A DNA stretch of 64,000 bases, from the NCBI GenBank assembly GCA_934647195.1, contig CAKUFD010000001.1, positions 124,001-188,000 of the forward strand, written 5' to 3'. Shown here piece after piece: positions 28,690-36,732 of this stretch. A program made the position numbers and the translations under genes. This stretch comes from an uncultured Collinsella sp. Its GTDB lineage: Bacteria > Actinomycetota > Coriobacteriia > Coriobacteriales > Coriobacteriaceae. The notes below the pieces were generated by a model that made no database searches, had not been told where the DNA came from, and saw only the letters and a program-made list of their open reading frames with translations. Numbering within the stretch: the stretch's first letter is position 1; the number at the start of each line of letters is the position of its first letter.

Positions 28690-29277
28690 TTATTTCTTCT
28701 TGCTCTCGCGCTTTGCCTTCTTGGCATCACGCTCGGCCGCGTCCTTCTCGATCAAATTATTCAAACGCTTCTCAGTAAGACCCTCAGCCTTGCTGCGGCA
28801 TGCGTTACGGATAGGACGGATGCGCACCAGGTCGTAGATAAACGCACCAAGGATGCATGCATACGCGATAATGATGCCGACGATCTGGGTCGTCTGCATC
28901 TCCTGACCCCTCGTGGTGCCGATCATGAGCCATACGATGACGATGGCAACGAGACCGGCTGCGAGCAGTACCCAGAAGAACTTACGGCGACGAGCATAAT
29001 CCTCGTCCATGCGCATCAGCGCGTTAGAAGCCGCATAGAGACGGTCCTCCTGCAGGCGCTCGGCCTGCTTGCGGGCGCGCTTCTCCTCCTTGCTCAGACC
29101 GGCAAGGCTCTCGCCGCGCTCAGCCTGCTTGCGCTTCTCCTTTGCGCTAGCGGGAACAACGCGCACCGAGCCCGCAGCAGAGCGGGCAGGCTTTGCCGAA
29201 GCGGCAGATTTGCGCATATAGCCGGGCTTGGCGTCCGGGTTGGTGTTACGTTCGTTCTGGGGACTACGGGTGCTCAC
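28690..29277 (-). CDS. Hypothetical protein with two membrane helices
   Basis: I do not recognise the family. The 195-residue protein has a basic Ala/Lys/Arg-rich coil-like N-terminal half (about 25-98), two membrane helices near 100-120 and 131-150, and a charged C-terminal tail ending in KKAKRESKKK. Both ends are probably cytoplasmic. The GTG start directly follows the purC stop codon (TAA-GTG), so it is co-translated with purC. Nothing links its role to purine synthesis. Confidence 0.8.
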   Translation of the reverse strand: MSTRSPQNERNTNPDAKPGYMRKSAASAKPARSAAGSVRVVPASAKEKRKQAERGESLAGLSKEEKRARKQAERLQEDRLYAASNALMRMDEDYARRRKFFWVLLAAGLVAIVIVWLMIGTTRGQEMQTTQIVGIIIAYACILGAFIYDLVRIRPIRNACRSKAEGLTEKRLNNLIEKDAAERDAKKAKRESKKK

Positions 29278-30165
29278 TTACGCGTTCTCCTTCATGGGCT
29301 TAAATTCTTCACCCGTGATGGCCTGGAAAGCCTCACGGTAGCGCTGGGACGTACCCTCAAGCACCTCTTCGGGAAGGTGCGGGGGCTCGCCGGTCATATC
29401 CCAATTGGCGCGGAGCCAATTGCGCAGATACTGCTTGTCAAAGCTCGACTGGACCTTACCCTCCTCGTAGGAGTCGGCAGGCCAGAAGCGGCTGGAATCG
29501 GGAGTCATGCACTCATCGATGAGGGTGACCTTACCGTCGATGATGCCGAACTCGAACTTGGTGTCGGCGATGATCACGCCACGGGTTGCCGCGTACTCGG
29601 CAGCTGCGGTGTAGATCTTCAGGGAGTAATCGCGCAGCTGGGAGGCAATATCGGAGCCGACCAGGTCGACGCACTGCTCATAGGAGATGTTTTCGTCGTG
29701 GTCGCCGATAGCAGCCTTGGTCGAGGGCGTGAACAGAGGCTCGGGAAGCTTGGAGGCCTCAGTGAGACCGGCGGGCAGCTTGATGCCGCACACGGTGCCG
29801 TCCTGATCGTAGGTCTTCTTGCCAGAACCGGTCAGATACCCGCGCACGATGCACTCGACAAGAATCGGCTCGGCCTTGCGCACCAGCATGGCACGGCCGC
29901 ACAGATAATCGCGATACGGAGCGAACTCCTCGGGGAAATCCGCCGGATCGATGCTCACCATGTGGTTTGGCAGGATATCGGCGAACTTGTCGAACCAGAA
30001 CTTGGAGATGCGGTTCAGAACCTCGCCCTTAAAGGGAATCTCATCGGGCAGAATGAAGTCGAAAGCGGAGATGCGGTCGGTAGCAACCATCAGCAGGTTG
30101 TCACCGGCATCATAGATATCGCGAACCTTGCCGCGGGAATCGGGACGAAGATCCATCGTGCTCAC
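29278..30165 (-). CDS. purC: Phosphoribosylaminoimidazole-succinocarboxamide synthase
   Basis: ATP-dependent ligase of de novo purine synthesis (SAICAR synthetase). The 295 residues include GKVRDIYD at the N terminus, ILVECIVRGYLTGSG, GVIIADTKFEFGII and LIDECMTPDSSRFWP. I chose the GTG at 30165 because GAGGAG is nine bases upstream. The in-frame ATG at 30156 and the TTG at 30174 are less well placed. Only purC and purB of the pathway occur in this window, 5 kb apart. Confidence 0.95.
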   Translation of the reverse strand: MSTMDLRPDSRGKVRDIYDAGDNLLMVATDRISAFDFILPDEIPFKGEVLNRISKFWFDKFADILPNHMVSIDPADFPEEFAPYRDYLCGRAMLVRKAEPILVECIVRGYLTGSGKKTYDQDGTVCGIKLPAGLTEASKLPEPLFTPSTKAAIGDHDENISYEQCVDLVGSDIASQLRDYSLKIYTAAAEYAATRGVIIADTKFEFGIIDGKVTLIDECMTPDSSRFWPADSYEEGKVQSSFDKQYLRNWLRANWDMTGEPPHLPEEVLEGTSQRYREAFQAITGEEFKPMKENA

Positions 30166-30231
30166 GAAAGTCAACTCCTCAAGTAGGCTTTATTGGGATA
30201 CGGCGGCAGCGGACGGAGCCTTGAGCCGCAG

Positions 30232-31911
30232 CTAACGCTCTATTGTAGTAGAAGAGGACTGCTGCTGTTGCTCACGCGGCAAATGAATCGTAAAAGTCGT
30301 ACCCTTTTCAAGTTCCGACTCCACCGAGATGAATCCATGATGGCGCTCGACGATCTGCTTGGTCACGGCAAGGCCCACGCCCAAGCCGCCCGCTTCACGG
30401 GCGCGACTGGCGTCGGCGCGCCAAAAACGGCCAAAGATGCGAGACAGATCTTCCTTGGCGATACCGATGCCGGTATCCGACACCGAGATCGTCAGGTGCT
30501 TTCGGTCGAGCCCCACCCTCACGATCACCCAACCGCCTTCGGGCGTATAGCGCATGGCGTTACTCATAAGGTTGATCACACACTGCGTGATCATGTCGGG
30601 ATCGACCTTGATGAAAGGCATCTTGCCCTGCGTCTCATCCGCAAAGCGCAAGCGAAGATCGCGCTCATGGAACAGAGGCTCCTGCGCGTTGACGACCCCA
30701 CGCACAAGTTCAACCATGTCGACAGCCTCGATGTTCATGGGTGCCGTATGGTTTTCCATACGCGAAAGGTCAAGCATCTGCTGCACGAGACGTGCCAGGC
30801 GGCGTGTCTCGGATGCGACCGTCTCGAGATGCTCGTTGTCTGTGGGATATACACCGTCCTGCATAGCCTCGACCGTGGCGAGCATTGCCATCAGCGGAGT
30901 ACGCAGTTCGTGGGCAACGTCTGAAGTCAAGCGGCGTTCGTGCTTGAGATCTTTCTCAAGCGAGGTAGCCATCTCGTCAAACGTCTCGCCCAACTGATCG
31001 ATCTCGTCGTCGCCGCGCATATTGGTGCGCGCGGAAAGATCGCCGTCGCGAATCTGCTTGGCCGTTCCGGTGATGCGACGAATGGGATTCGTGAGCATGC
31101 GGGATACGAAAAGGCCGAACATAACGGAGATGGCAACAGCAATAACCGCCGCCAAAAACATGGCGTCGATCGTCTTCTCTCTAAACGCGGTATCGGTCTT
31201 GGTAAGCAATACATCGCTGCCCAGGACCCATAGGCGAACCTTGCCCACAACCTTGCCATCAGAGGTGGTGATGGGCTCGGTGATAGCCCCCTCCTCATCG
31301 GTGGGGGCAGTAGAGATCAGGCCATGGCGGTCGAACTTGATCTTTGGCTCGTCCTCTTCCGCGGTAGAAGCGGAACCCTTCGCCGCCTCGTCAATTGTTT
31401 GCTCGGCAGAGCCTTGGTCGACGTCGATATCGGTATTGGAACCCTCCGCGGAGGCAGCGTCCGGTGCAGGCTCGTCCTCGGATTTCTTCACGTCAGCGGC
31501 AACAGATGCGACCGGCCACGTATCGTCGTAAAGGATGGTCCCTTCGGCATCGAGAACCTGCAGGCCGATGTCGTCGGAGATCGAGCTGGATTGCGCGATG
31601 GCATACAGTGTATCGACGGTCCACTCACCATCCTGCTCATAGCTGTCGGCAAGCTTCTCGCTCGTCAGCTTGGCAAGGTCGATCACGTTGGCACGCGTGT
31701 ACTCCGAAAAAGCGCTGCCCCACACCACCATGATGACGCACACCAGCACGAGCACCGTCATCAGCGATGTGGCAGCAAACGAAAGCGCCATGCGAGAGCC
31801 GTAGCTCAGGCCCGAGCGCGAATCGGAACGAGGCGTATTCCAGCTCGCGCGGGAATTCGCCTCGTTGTCTGACTTATGTTTTTGTCCGGTGACGATATGA
31901 GCGGGAAGCAT
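30232..31911 (-). CDS. Sensor histidine kinase of an OmpR-type two-component system
   Basis: A 559-residue inner-membrane sensor. It has a first membrane helix near 43-64, an extracytoplasmic domain to about 246, a second helix near 248-270, a HAMP domain near 270-322, the phosphoacceptor His334 in DVAHELRTPL, an N box around INLMSNAMRYTPEGG, and the G boxes DTGIGIAKEDL and GGLGVGLAV. An acidic low-complexity insert (about 143-188) interrupts the outer domain. Its ATG overlaps the regulator stop by one base, and the C terminus is rich in Gln and Ser. Confidence 0.93.
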   Translation of the reverse strand: MLPAHIVTGQKHKSDNEANSRASWNTPRSDSRSGLSYGSRMALSFAATSLMTVLVLVCVIMVVWGSAFSEYTRANVIDLAKLTSEKLADSYEQDGEWTVDTLYAIAQSSSISDDIGLQVLDAEGTILYDDTWPVASVAADVKKSEDEPAPDAASAEGSNTDIDVDQGSAEQTIDEAAKGSASTAEEDEPKIKFDRHGLISTAPTDEEGAITEPITTSDGKVVGKVRLWVLGSDVLLTKTDTAFREKTIDAMFLAAVIAVAISVMFGLFVSRMLTNPIRRITGTAKQIRDGDLSARTNMRGDDEIDQLGETFDEMATSLEKDLKHERRLTSDVAHELRTPLMAMLATVEAMQDGVYPTDNEHLETVASETRRLARLVQQMLDLSRMENHTAPMNIEAVDMVELVRGVVNAQEPLFHERDLRLRFADETQGKMPFIKVDPDMITQCVINLMSNAMRYTPEGGWVIVRVGLDRKHLTISVSDTGIGIAKEDLSRIFGRFWRADASRAREAGGLGVGLAVTKQIVERHHGFISVESELEKGTTFTIHLPREQQQQSSSTTIER

Positions 31912-32636
31912 TACTTCTGGGCGCCCTCGTCTGCCTTGGCCTGCGGAGCCTCAAAGCGATAGCCCACGCCGTGCACGGTGTAGAGCCACTTGGGCTTCTT
32001 GGGATCGTCACCCAGCTTGGCACGCAGGTTTTTGACATGGCTGTCGATCGTGCGCTCATAGCCCTCGAAGTCGTAGCCCAAAACCTTCTCGACAAGCTCC
32101 ATGCGGTTGTACACACGGCCGGGATGACGTGCCAGGGTGGTAAGCAGCTTGAACTCGGAAGCGGTGAGGTCAACCTCTTTGTTCTCGACCAAAATCTTAT
32201 GGCCGGAGATATCGATGACCAGATCACCGAAATCAAGAACCTCAACCTGCGGTTCGTCGGCGATGTGCGTACGACGGAAGAGGGCGCGTACGCGGGCAAC
32301 GAGCTCGCGCGGCGAGAACGGCTTGATCAGGTAGTCGTCTGCACCAAGCTCGAGACCGATGATGCGGTCCTCGACTTCACCCTTTGCGGTAAGCATGATG
32401 ATGGGCACATCGGAGGTGTCGCGGATGGCACGACACACGCGCTCGCCCGAAAGTTTGGGGAGCATGAGGTCCAGCACGATCAAGTCAAACTGATGCTTCT
32501 CAAACTCCTCAACAGCGGACTGACCGTCACCGACGCCGACGACCCAATAGCCCTCTCGCTCGAGGTATGCAGCGACAGCATCGCGGATAGCCTTCTCGTC
32601 CTCGACCAGAAGGATCTTCCTTGCATCTGAAGCCAT
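31911..32636 (-). CDS. Response regulator, OmpR/PhoB family
   Basis: A 241-residue DNA-binding regulator. The receiver domain (about 7-120) has the acidic pair in LLVEDE, phosphoacceptor Asp56 in LIVLDLMLP and the Lys of LIKPFSP. The winged-helix C-terminal domain (about 140-232) has DLTASEFKLLTTLA and TIDSHVKNLRAKLG. AAGGAGG lies six bases before the start. It is the first gene of the pair with the kinase, and its signal is unknown. Confidence 0.95.
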   Translation of the reverse strand: MASDARKILLVEDEKAIRDAVAAYLEREGYWVVGVGDGQSAVEEFEKHQFDLIVLDLMLPKLSGERVCRAIRDTSDVPIIMLTAKGEVEDRIIGLELGADDYLIKPFSPRELVARVRALFRRTHIADEPQVEVLDFGDLVIDISGHKILVENKEVDLTASEFKLLTTLARHPGRVYNRMELVEKVLGYDFEGYERTIDSHVKNLRAKLGDDPKKPKWLYTVHGVGYRFEAPQAKADEGAQK

Positions 32637-32686
32637 ATCAGGCCTCCTTGTCTCAAAGTCCGTAAACTACGTTATTTTAACGCACA

Positions 32687-32702
32687 AAACGCATTTGCGT
32701 TT
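32687..32702. promoter_or_regulatory. Inverted repeat in the divergent regulator/acetyltransferase promoter region
   Basis: AAACGCA and TGCGTTT form a perfect 7-bp inverted repeat with a 2-base spacer. A second 6-bp repeat CCGTTG/CAACGG lies at 32723-32740. Both are in the 157-base gap between the divergent genes, next to a TAAAAT hexamer (minus strand, 32674-32679). Either could be an operator. Confidence 0.35.
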
Positions 32703-32793
32703 CGCTCATGTGTCAACGCTGTCCGTTGTTAGGGCAACGGTAACATCTGGAGTACATTGTTCCCAGATTCTCAAATTTCTTCCAGGAGATGTC

Positions 32794-33399
32794 ATGGCTC
32801 TTCACATTCGCCCGGCACAAGCCTCTGACGCTGCCGATTTGCTTGCGATCTATGCTCCGTATGTCCGCGAGACCACGGTCACATTCGAGTTTGATGTTCC
32901 CCGTGTCGAAGAATTTGCAGCGCGTATCGAGCAAGCGCAAAAACGCTACGCTTACCTTGTTCTCGAAAAGACGGCCGAGCATGGAGCGGGGAGTCTCCCC
33001 GTTGGATACGCCTACTACGGCGCATTCAAAAGCCGTCCCGCATATCAGTGGTCTGCCGAGACCTCTATCTATCTCGACGAGAAAGAGCGAGGCCACGGTG
33101 CCGGCTCCATCTTGCTCAACGCCTTGGAGGCCTGCATGGACGCTCAAGGCATCACCAACAGCGAGGCATGCATAACGGGCGAAAACGAGTCTTCGGTCGA
33201 ATTCCATCGTCGCCATGGATATGAGGAGCGGGCGCGCTTCACCAAATGCGCCAACAAGTTTGGCCGCTGGCTCGACGTGGTATGGATGGAAAAATATATA
33301 GGGCCGCACGGCGAGAATCCTCAACCCATACGGCCCCTTGATGAACTCGAGCTCATGCGAATCATCGATGTGTCAAACGAGCGCCTAAGTAAACGCTAG
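32794..33399 (+). CDS. GNAT-family N-acetyltransferase
   Basis: A 201-residue acetyltransferase resembling the phosphinothricin/methionine-sulfone (Pat/MnaT) subgroup. Motifs are IYAPYVRETTVTFEFD, SIYLDEKERGHGAGSILLN for acetyl-CoA binding and ENESSVEFHRRHGYEE. The substrate is not known, and a small amino acid or an amine is typical. AGGAG lies six bases before the ATG at 32794. The stop codon directly touches the stop of the converging gene. Confidence 0.88.
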   Translation: MALHIRPAQASDAADLLAIYAPYVRETTVTFEFDVPRVEEFAARIEQAQKRYAYLVLEKTAEHGAGSLPVGYAYYGAFKSRPAYQWSAETSIYLDEKERGHGAGSILLNALEACMDAQGITNSEACITGENESSVEFHRRHGYEERARFTKCANKFGRWLDVVWMEKYIGPHGENPQPIRPLDELELMRIIDVSNERLSKR

Positions 33400-34614
33400 C
33401 TACAGCGCAAACACGCGCACACACACGCTCTCGGGAATACCCTGGGCGTCCTTGATAGTAGCGAAGGTGACCAGATTGTCCGTGGCGCCCTCACTTGCAG
33501 GATAGTCGCCGTAATCGAGAGAGCGGTCGGGACACGCCACCACGGAGTACTTTTGTGCATCGGTATCGACAACGCATGTCGATGAGCGCGTCTTTAGGCA
33601 AAACCGCGTACCCTTGCCGCAAACGCCCGCCGCGGGCTCGCGCGAGATGTAGACAAAGGGACCGCCCTCGCGACCGATGAACGTTCCCATATTGCCAAGC
33701 TTGCCAACGCCGTCATAGCTCGCTTCGATAGTGAAAGCAAAGGCGTCGTTCACGTAAGCAGCCTCGAATGGACGAACTCCTGCCGGCAGCACGAGCTGGT
33801 CGATTTGAGTATGCGCGGAATCGGCGAGGCTCAGCGCCGTCATGCCGTAATAGGTTCCTTCGTCCTCATGCACGCGCGGCGAGATGGTGAGGATATCATC
33901 CGATACGCGCGGGTGGGTGGCAAAGCGCCCAGGAGAGGTGTAGAGAGTGGTTTTGCTTCCGTCGATCAGGTTCCACTGATAGCACTTGCTGGAAGAGGCG
34001 CTCTTGGATCCGGAGGAATTGGGCATCTTCTGCCAGATTACGCATGCGCCATACGGCGAGAACATGGGAGGCTCCCAATCGCTATTACCATGGTCGATCT
34101 TTTGAGGATCACCGGAGACCTGGCCCTCGGCAAAAGCCTGAGCATACAAAGACCAGGCGAGCGAAGAGTAGTTAATCTCTACCCAGCAGAACACGCCCGT
34201 GCCAACGCGCACGTCGTAAAACTCATAGCCCGCACCCAAGACCGGCTTGGACCGAAGCGTGATGGGAGATCCAGAAGAAAGCGAGAACACGCCGATCGAA
34301 TTGGGTGTGGCGGCAGACTCGGGCGCGAACATGGCGGCAGACCAAGATCCCTGGCTATAGAAAGGAACGGTTCCCACGGGAAGGTTCCAGGTGTAGGCGG
34401 CAGCGAGGGTCGTATCCACGCTGTCGTACTCATCCAACGCGTCGATGATTTTAGAATCGTCAGTGAGCACCTGAGGCTCGCCCGTGGCGTCCTTTGCCTC
34501 AGTTCCTTTATCCTTTTTTCCACCGCAGGCAGAAAGCAGGGTCGCGGCGGCCGCGGCCACGCCGCCACCGACGAACCCTCTTCGGCTTATGCCCGATGTA
34601 TTGATTAGGCTCAT
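33400..34614 (-). CDS. Tat-exported lipoprotein with a probable beta-propeller
   Basis: A 404-residue exported protein. The N terminus has a twin-arginine motif (SRRGFVGG, residues 10-17), a short hydrophobic stretch and a lipobox LLSAC with Cys30. A linker follows, then a body rich in aromatic and Gly/Ser blades that suggest a beta-propeller. I recognise no enzyme motif. It probably sits on the outer face of the cytoplasmic membrane. It overlaps the TSCPD gene by four bases. Confidence 0.75.
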   Translation of the reverse strand: MSLINTSGISRRGFVGGGVAAAAATLLSACGGKKDKGTEAKDATGEPQVLTDDSKIIDALDEYDSVDTTLAAAYTWNLPVGTVPFYSQGSWSAAMFAPESAATPNSIGVFSLSSGSPITLRSKPVLGAGYEFYDVRVGTGVFCWVEINYSSLAWSLYAQAFAEGQVSGDPQKIDHGNSDWEPPMFSPYGACVIWQKMPNSSGSKSASSSKCYQWNLIDGSKTTLYTSPGRFATHPRVSDDILTISPRVHEDEGTYYGMTALSLADSAHTQIDQLVLPAGVRPFEAAYVNDAFAFTIEASYDGVGKLGNMGTFIGREGGPFVYISREPAAGVCGKGTRFCLKTRSSTCVVDTDAQKYSVVACPDRSLDYGDYPASEGATDNLVTFATIKDAQGIPESVCVRVFAL

Positions 34615-34877
34615 GCGTTTGCCTTGGCAACGGCCTCTTTAAGCGCCAAGGTCATCTGGTCGGCACAAGACGTGGGGCGCGGACCGCAGGTGTTTCCGGC
34701 AAGAAGGTCGATGACCTGCTGAACCGGCTGGCCTGAGACGAGCTTCGAGACGGCCTTGAGGTTGCCGTTGCAGCCCCCCGTGAACTCAATGTGCTCGATG
34801 GTCTGGGCGTCATCGGAAACGGCAACGTGGATGTTGCGCGCGCAAACGCCGTGCGGTGTGAAGTCGAACTCGATCAT
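34611..34877 (-). CDS. TSCPD-domain small protein
   Basis: An 88-residue cysteine-containing protein. The N-terminal part has TPHGVCARNI, the middle has EFTGGCNGNL, and the end has GNTCGPRPTSCADQ, which is the TSCPD pattern known from the C-terminal zinc-binding region of NrdJ-type ribonucleotide reductases and from stand-alone proteins of similar length. The stand-alone role is not established. It leads a two-gene operon with the Tat lipoprotein, four-base overlap. Confidence 0.85.
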   Translation of the reverse strand: MIEFDFTPHGVCARNIHVAVSDDAQTIEHIEFTGGCNGNLKAVSKLVSGQPVQQVIDLLAGNTCGPRPTSCADQMTLALKEAVAKANA

Positions 34878-34935
34878 GATGTGTTCTCCCCTCGTTGTTC
34901 TTCACTCTTATCTATGCGTTCGTTGGTTGTACCCC

Positions 34936-34941
34936 ATTGTA
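34936..34941 (-). promoter_or_regulatory. Candidate -10 box of the TSCPD/lipoprotein operon
   Basis: TACAAT on the minus strand, 58 bases before the start at 34877. No clear -35 box. Confidence 0.4.
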
Positions 34942-34981
34942 AAGGCGCGCACGCATTTATGGCGACATCAGGGGTTCGACA

Positions 34982-35031
34982 CAAAAGCCGCCACGTACAG
35001 ACCTTTACGTAAGAGACTGTACGCGGCGGCT
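34982..35031 (-). terminator. Terminator of purB
   Basis: A 15-bp stem with one mismatch (34986-35000 with 35017-35031) is followed on the minus strand by TTTTGTG. It lies 26 bases past the purB stop. Confidence 0.8.
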
Positions 35032-35056
35032 CCACAGACGTCGTTATAAAGAAGCC

Positions 35057-36403
35057 TTAAGCGAAATCAAGCTCCTGCAGGCGATCGAATACCACGCCGA
35101 TGCGCGTGAGGAAATCCCAGGGATCGAAGATCTCATCGAGGGTCTCCTGGCTGACGGTGCAGCGGGGATCTGCCTCGAGGCGCTCCTTGAAGGTGGGGCC
35201 GCTCACGCAGTCCTGCACCTCGTGCCAGGTGGCCATGGCGTTCTCCTGCACGATGGCATAGGCCTCCTCGCGCGTAATGCCCGTGTCGACCAGGGCAAGC
35301 AGGACCTTCGAAGAGAAGATGAGACCACGCGTCTTGTTGAGGTTGGCCATCATGCGGTTGGGGTAGAGCTGGAGGCCGTCAATCACGCGAATGAGGCACT
35401 GGAACATATGGTCGAGAGCGATGAAGGAGTCGGCCTGAGCCACGCGCTCGGCGGAGGAGTGCGAGATATCGCGCTCATGCCAAAGGGCGACGTTGTCAAA
35501 GGCGACCTGCGCGTTCGACTTCACCACGCGCGAAAGGCCGCAGACCTTCTCCATGGTGATGGGGTTGCGCTTATGGGGCATAGCGGAGCTGCCCTTCTGG
35601 CCCTTGCGGAATGGCTCCTCCGCCTCGAGGGTATCGGTCTTTTGCAAATTGCGAACCTCGGTAGCGATACGCTCGCAGGTAGCGGCCGTGGTGGCAAGGA
35701 CGCCGGCAAGATACGCGTGATGGTCGCGGGAGATAACCTGCGTGGACAGCGGGTCGTGAACCAGGCCCAGGTTTTTGCAGACGTACTCCTCGACAAACGG
35801 GTCAATGGAGCTGTAGGTTCCCACCGCGCCGGAAATAGCGCCGAAAGCCACGTTCTTACGGGCATCTTTCAGACGATCGAGATCGCGCTTGAGCTCCCAA
35901 GCCCAGGAGCCAAACTTCATACCAAACGTCATGGGTTCAGCGTGGATGCCGTGGGTGCGGCCGGCGCAGAGGGTATCGCGCTCCTCGAAGGCGCGACGCT
36001 TGCAGATCTCGCCGAGCTTCTGAACGTCCTCGATAATAAGGTCGCAAGCCTGAGTGAGCTGGTAGCAAAGCGCCGTATCGCCCAGGTCGGAGCTGGTCAT
36101 GCCGTAATGGACCCAACGACTGGGCTTAGGAGCGTCGGCGGGGACATCGGCGTCGATGTACTCCTTCATATTGGTAAGGAAGGCAATGACGTCGTGGCGG
36201 GTGACCTCTTCGATCTCGTCGACCTTGGCCTTCTCGAAGTTGGCATGATCGCGAATCCACTTGGCCTCGTCTTTGGTGATGCCGATCTTGCCGAGCTCTG
36301 CCTGAGCCTCGCAGGCCAGAACCTCAATCTCCTGCCAGACGGCGTACTTGTTCTCCAGCGAGAAGATATGGCCCATCTCGGGACGGGTATAGCGGTCGAT
36401 CAT
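35057..36403 (-). CDS. purB: Adenylosuccinate lyase
   Basis: Acts twice in purine synthesis, cleaving SAICAR and adenylosuccinate to release fumarate. The 448-residue fumarase/aspartase-fold protein has the signature GSSAMPHKRNPI with the catalytic serine loop, the His region GRTHGIHAEPMTFG, and MTSSDLGDTA near residue 100. AAGGAG lies five bases before the ATG. Confidence 0.97.
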   Translation of the reverse strand: MIDRYTRPEMGHIFSLENKYAVWQEIEVLACEAQAELGKIGITKDEAKWIRDHANFEKAKVDEIEEVTRHDVIAFLTNMKEYIDADVPADAPKPSRWVHYGMTSSDLGDTALCYQLTQACDLIIEDVQKLGEICKRRAFEERDTLCAGRTHGIHAEPMTFGMKFGSWAWELKRDLDRLKDARKNVAFGAISGAVGTYSSIDPFVEEYVCKNLGLVHDPLSTQVISRDHHAYLAGVLATTAATCERIATEVRNLQKTDTLEAEEPFRKGQKGSSAMPHKRNPITMEKVCGLSRVVKSNAQVAFDNVALWHERDISHSSAERVAQADSFIALDHMFQCLIRVIDGLQLYPNRMMANLNKTRGLIFSSKVLLALVDTGITREEAYAIVQENAMATWHEVQDCVSGPTFKERLEADPRCTVSQETLDEIFDPWDFLTRIGVVFDRLQELDFA

Positions 36404-36732
36404 TGCGGCTCCTTTTTGGTTATTGGCACGTAACGCACATATTGTACGACGTAGATAGAGGGAGGCTCACGCGCTCTATAAAAACGCCTGAAGAGCAAAG
36501 CAGTACAGATGCGGTACTTTGCCCCGAAAGCAGAAGAGAGTGTACGATAGCATCATCCGCATGCCACGCACGCGGCTCGGGTTCAGGACGCAACACGCGA
36601 TTCGCCACTCAGAAGTACTGCACTTTCTCTGAGAATTCAGACCTGATTCCCAGCATGCGATAACGTAATATCACAAACGCCTCGTGCACGGCCGAGGTCA
36701 AGAACCGGGTAAGGAACACCGAAAGAGCGAGT
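36404..36732. other. Divergent intergenic region between purB and the topoisomerase operon
   Basis: About 330 bases without a credible gene. It holds a minus-strand TACAAT at 36441-36446 before purB, an imperfect hairpin GCAAAG-GTAC/GTAC-TTTGC at 36495-36522, and a plus-strand TAATAT at 36666-36671 that could serve the topoisomerase operon. Confidence 0.45.
36441..36446 (-). promoter_or_regulatory. Candidate -10 box of purB
   Basis: TACAAT on the minus strand, 37 bases before the purB start. No clear -35 box. Confidence 0.4.

Noticed and set aside
36403..36663. Small plus-strand open frame between purB and the topoisomerase operon
   Set aside because: No ribosome binding site, no family features, and it begins in the purB start region.
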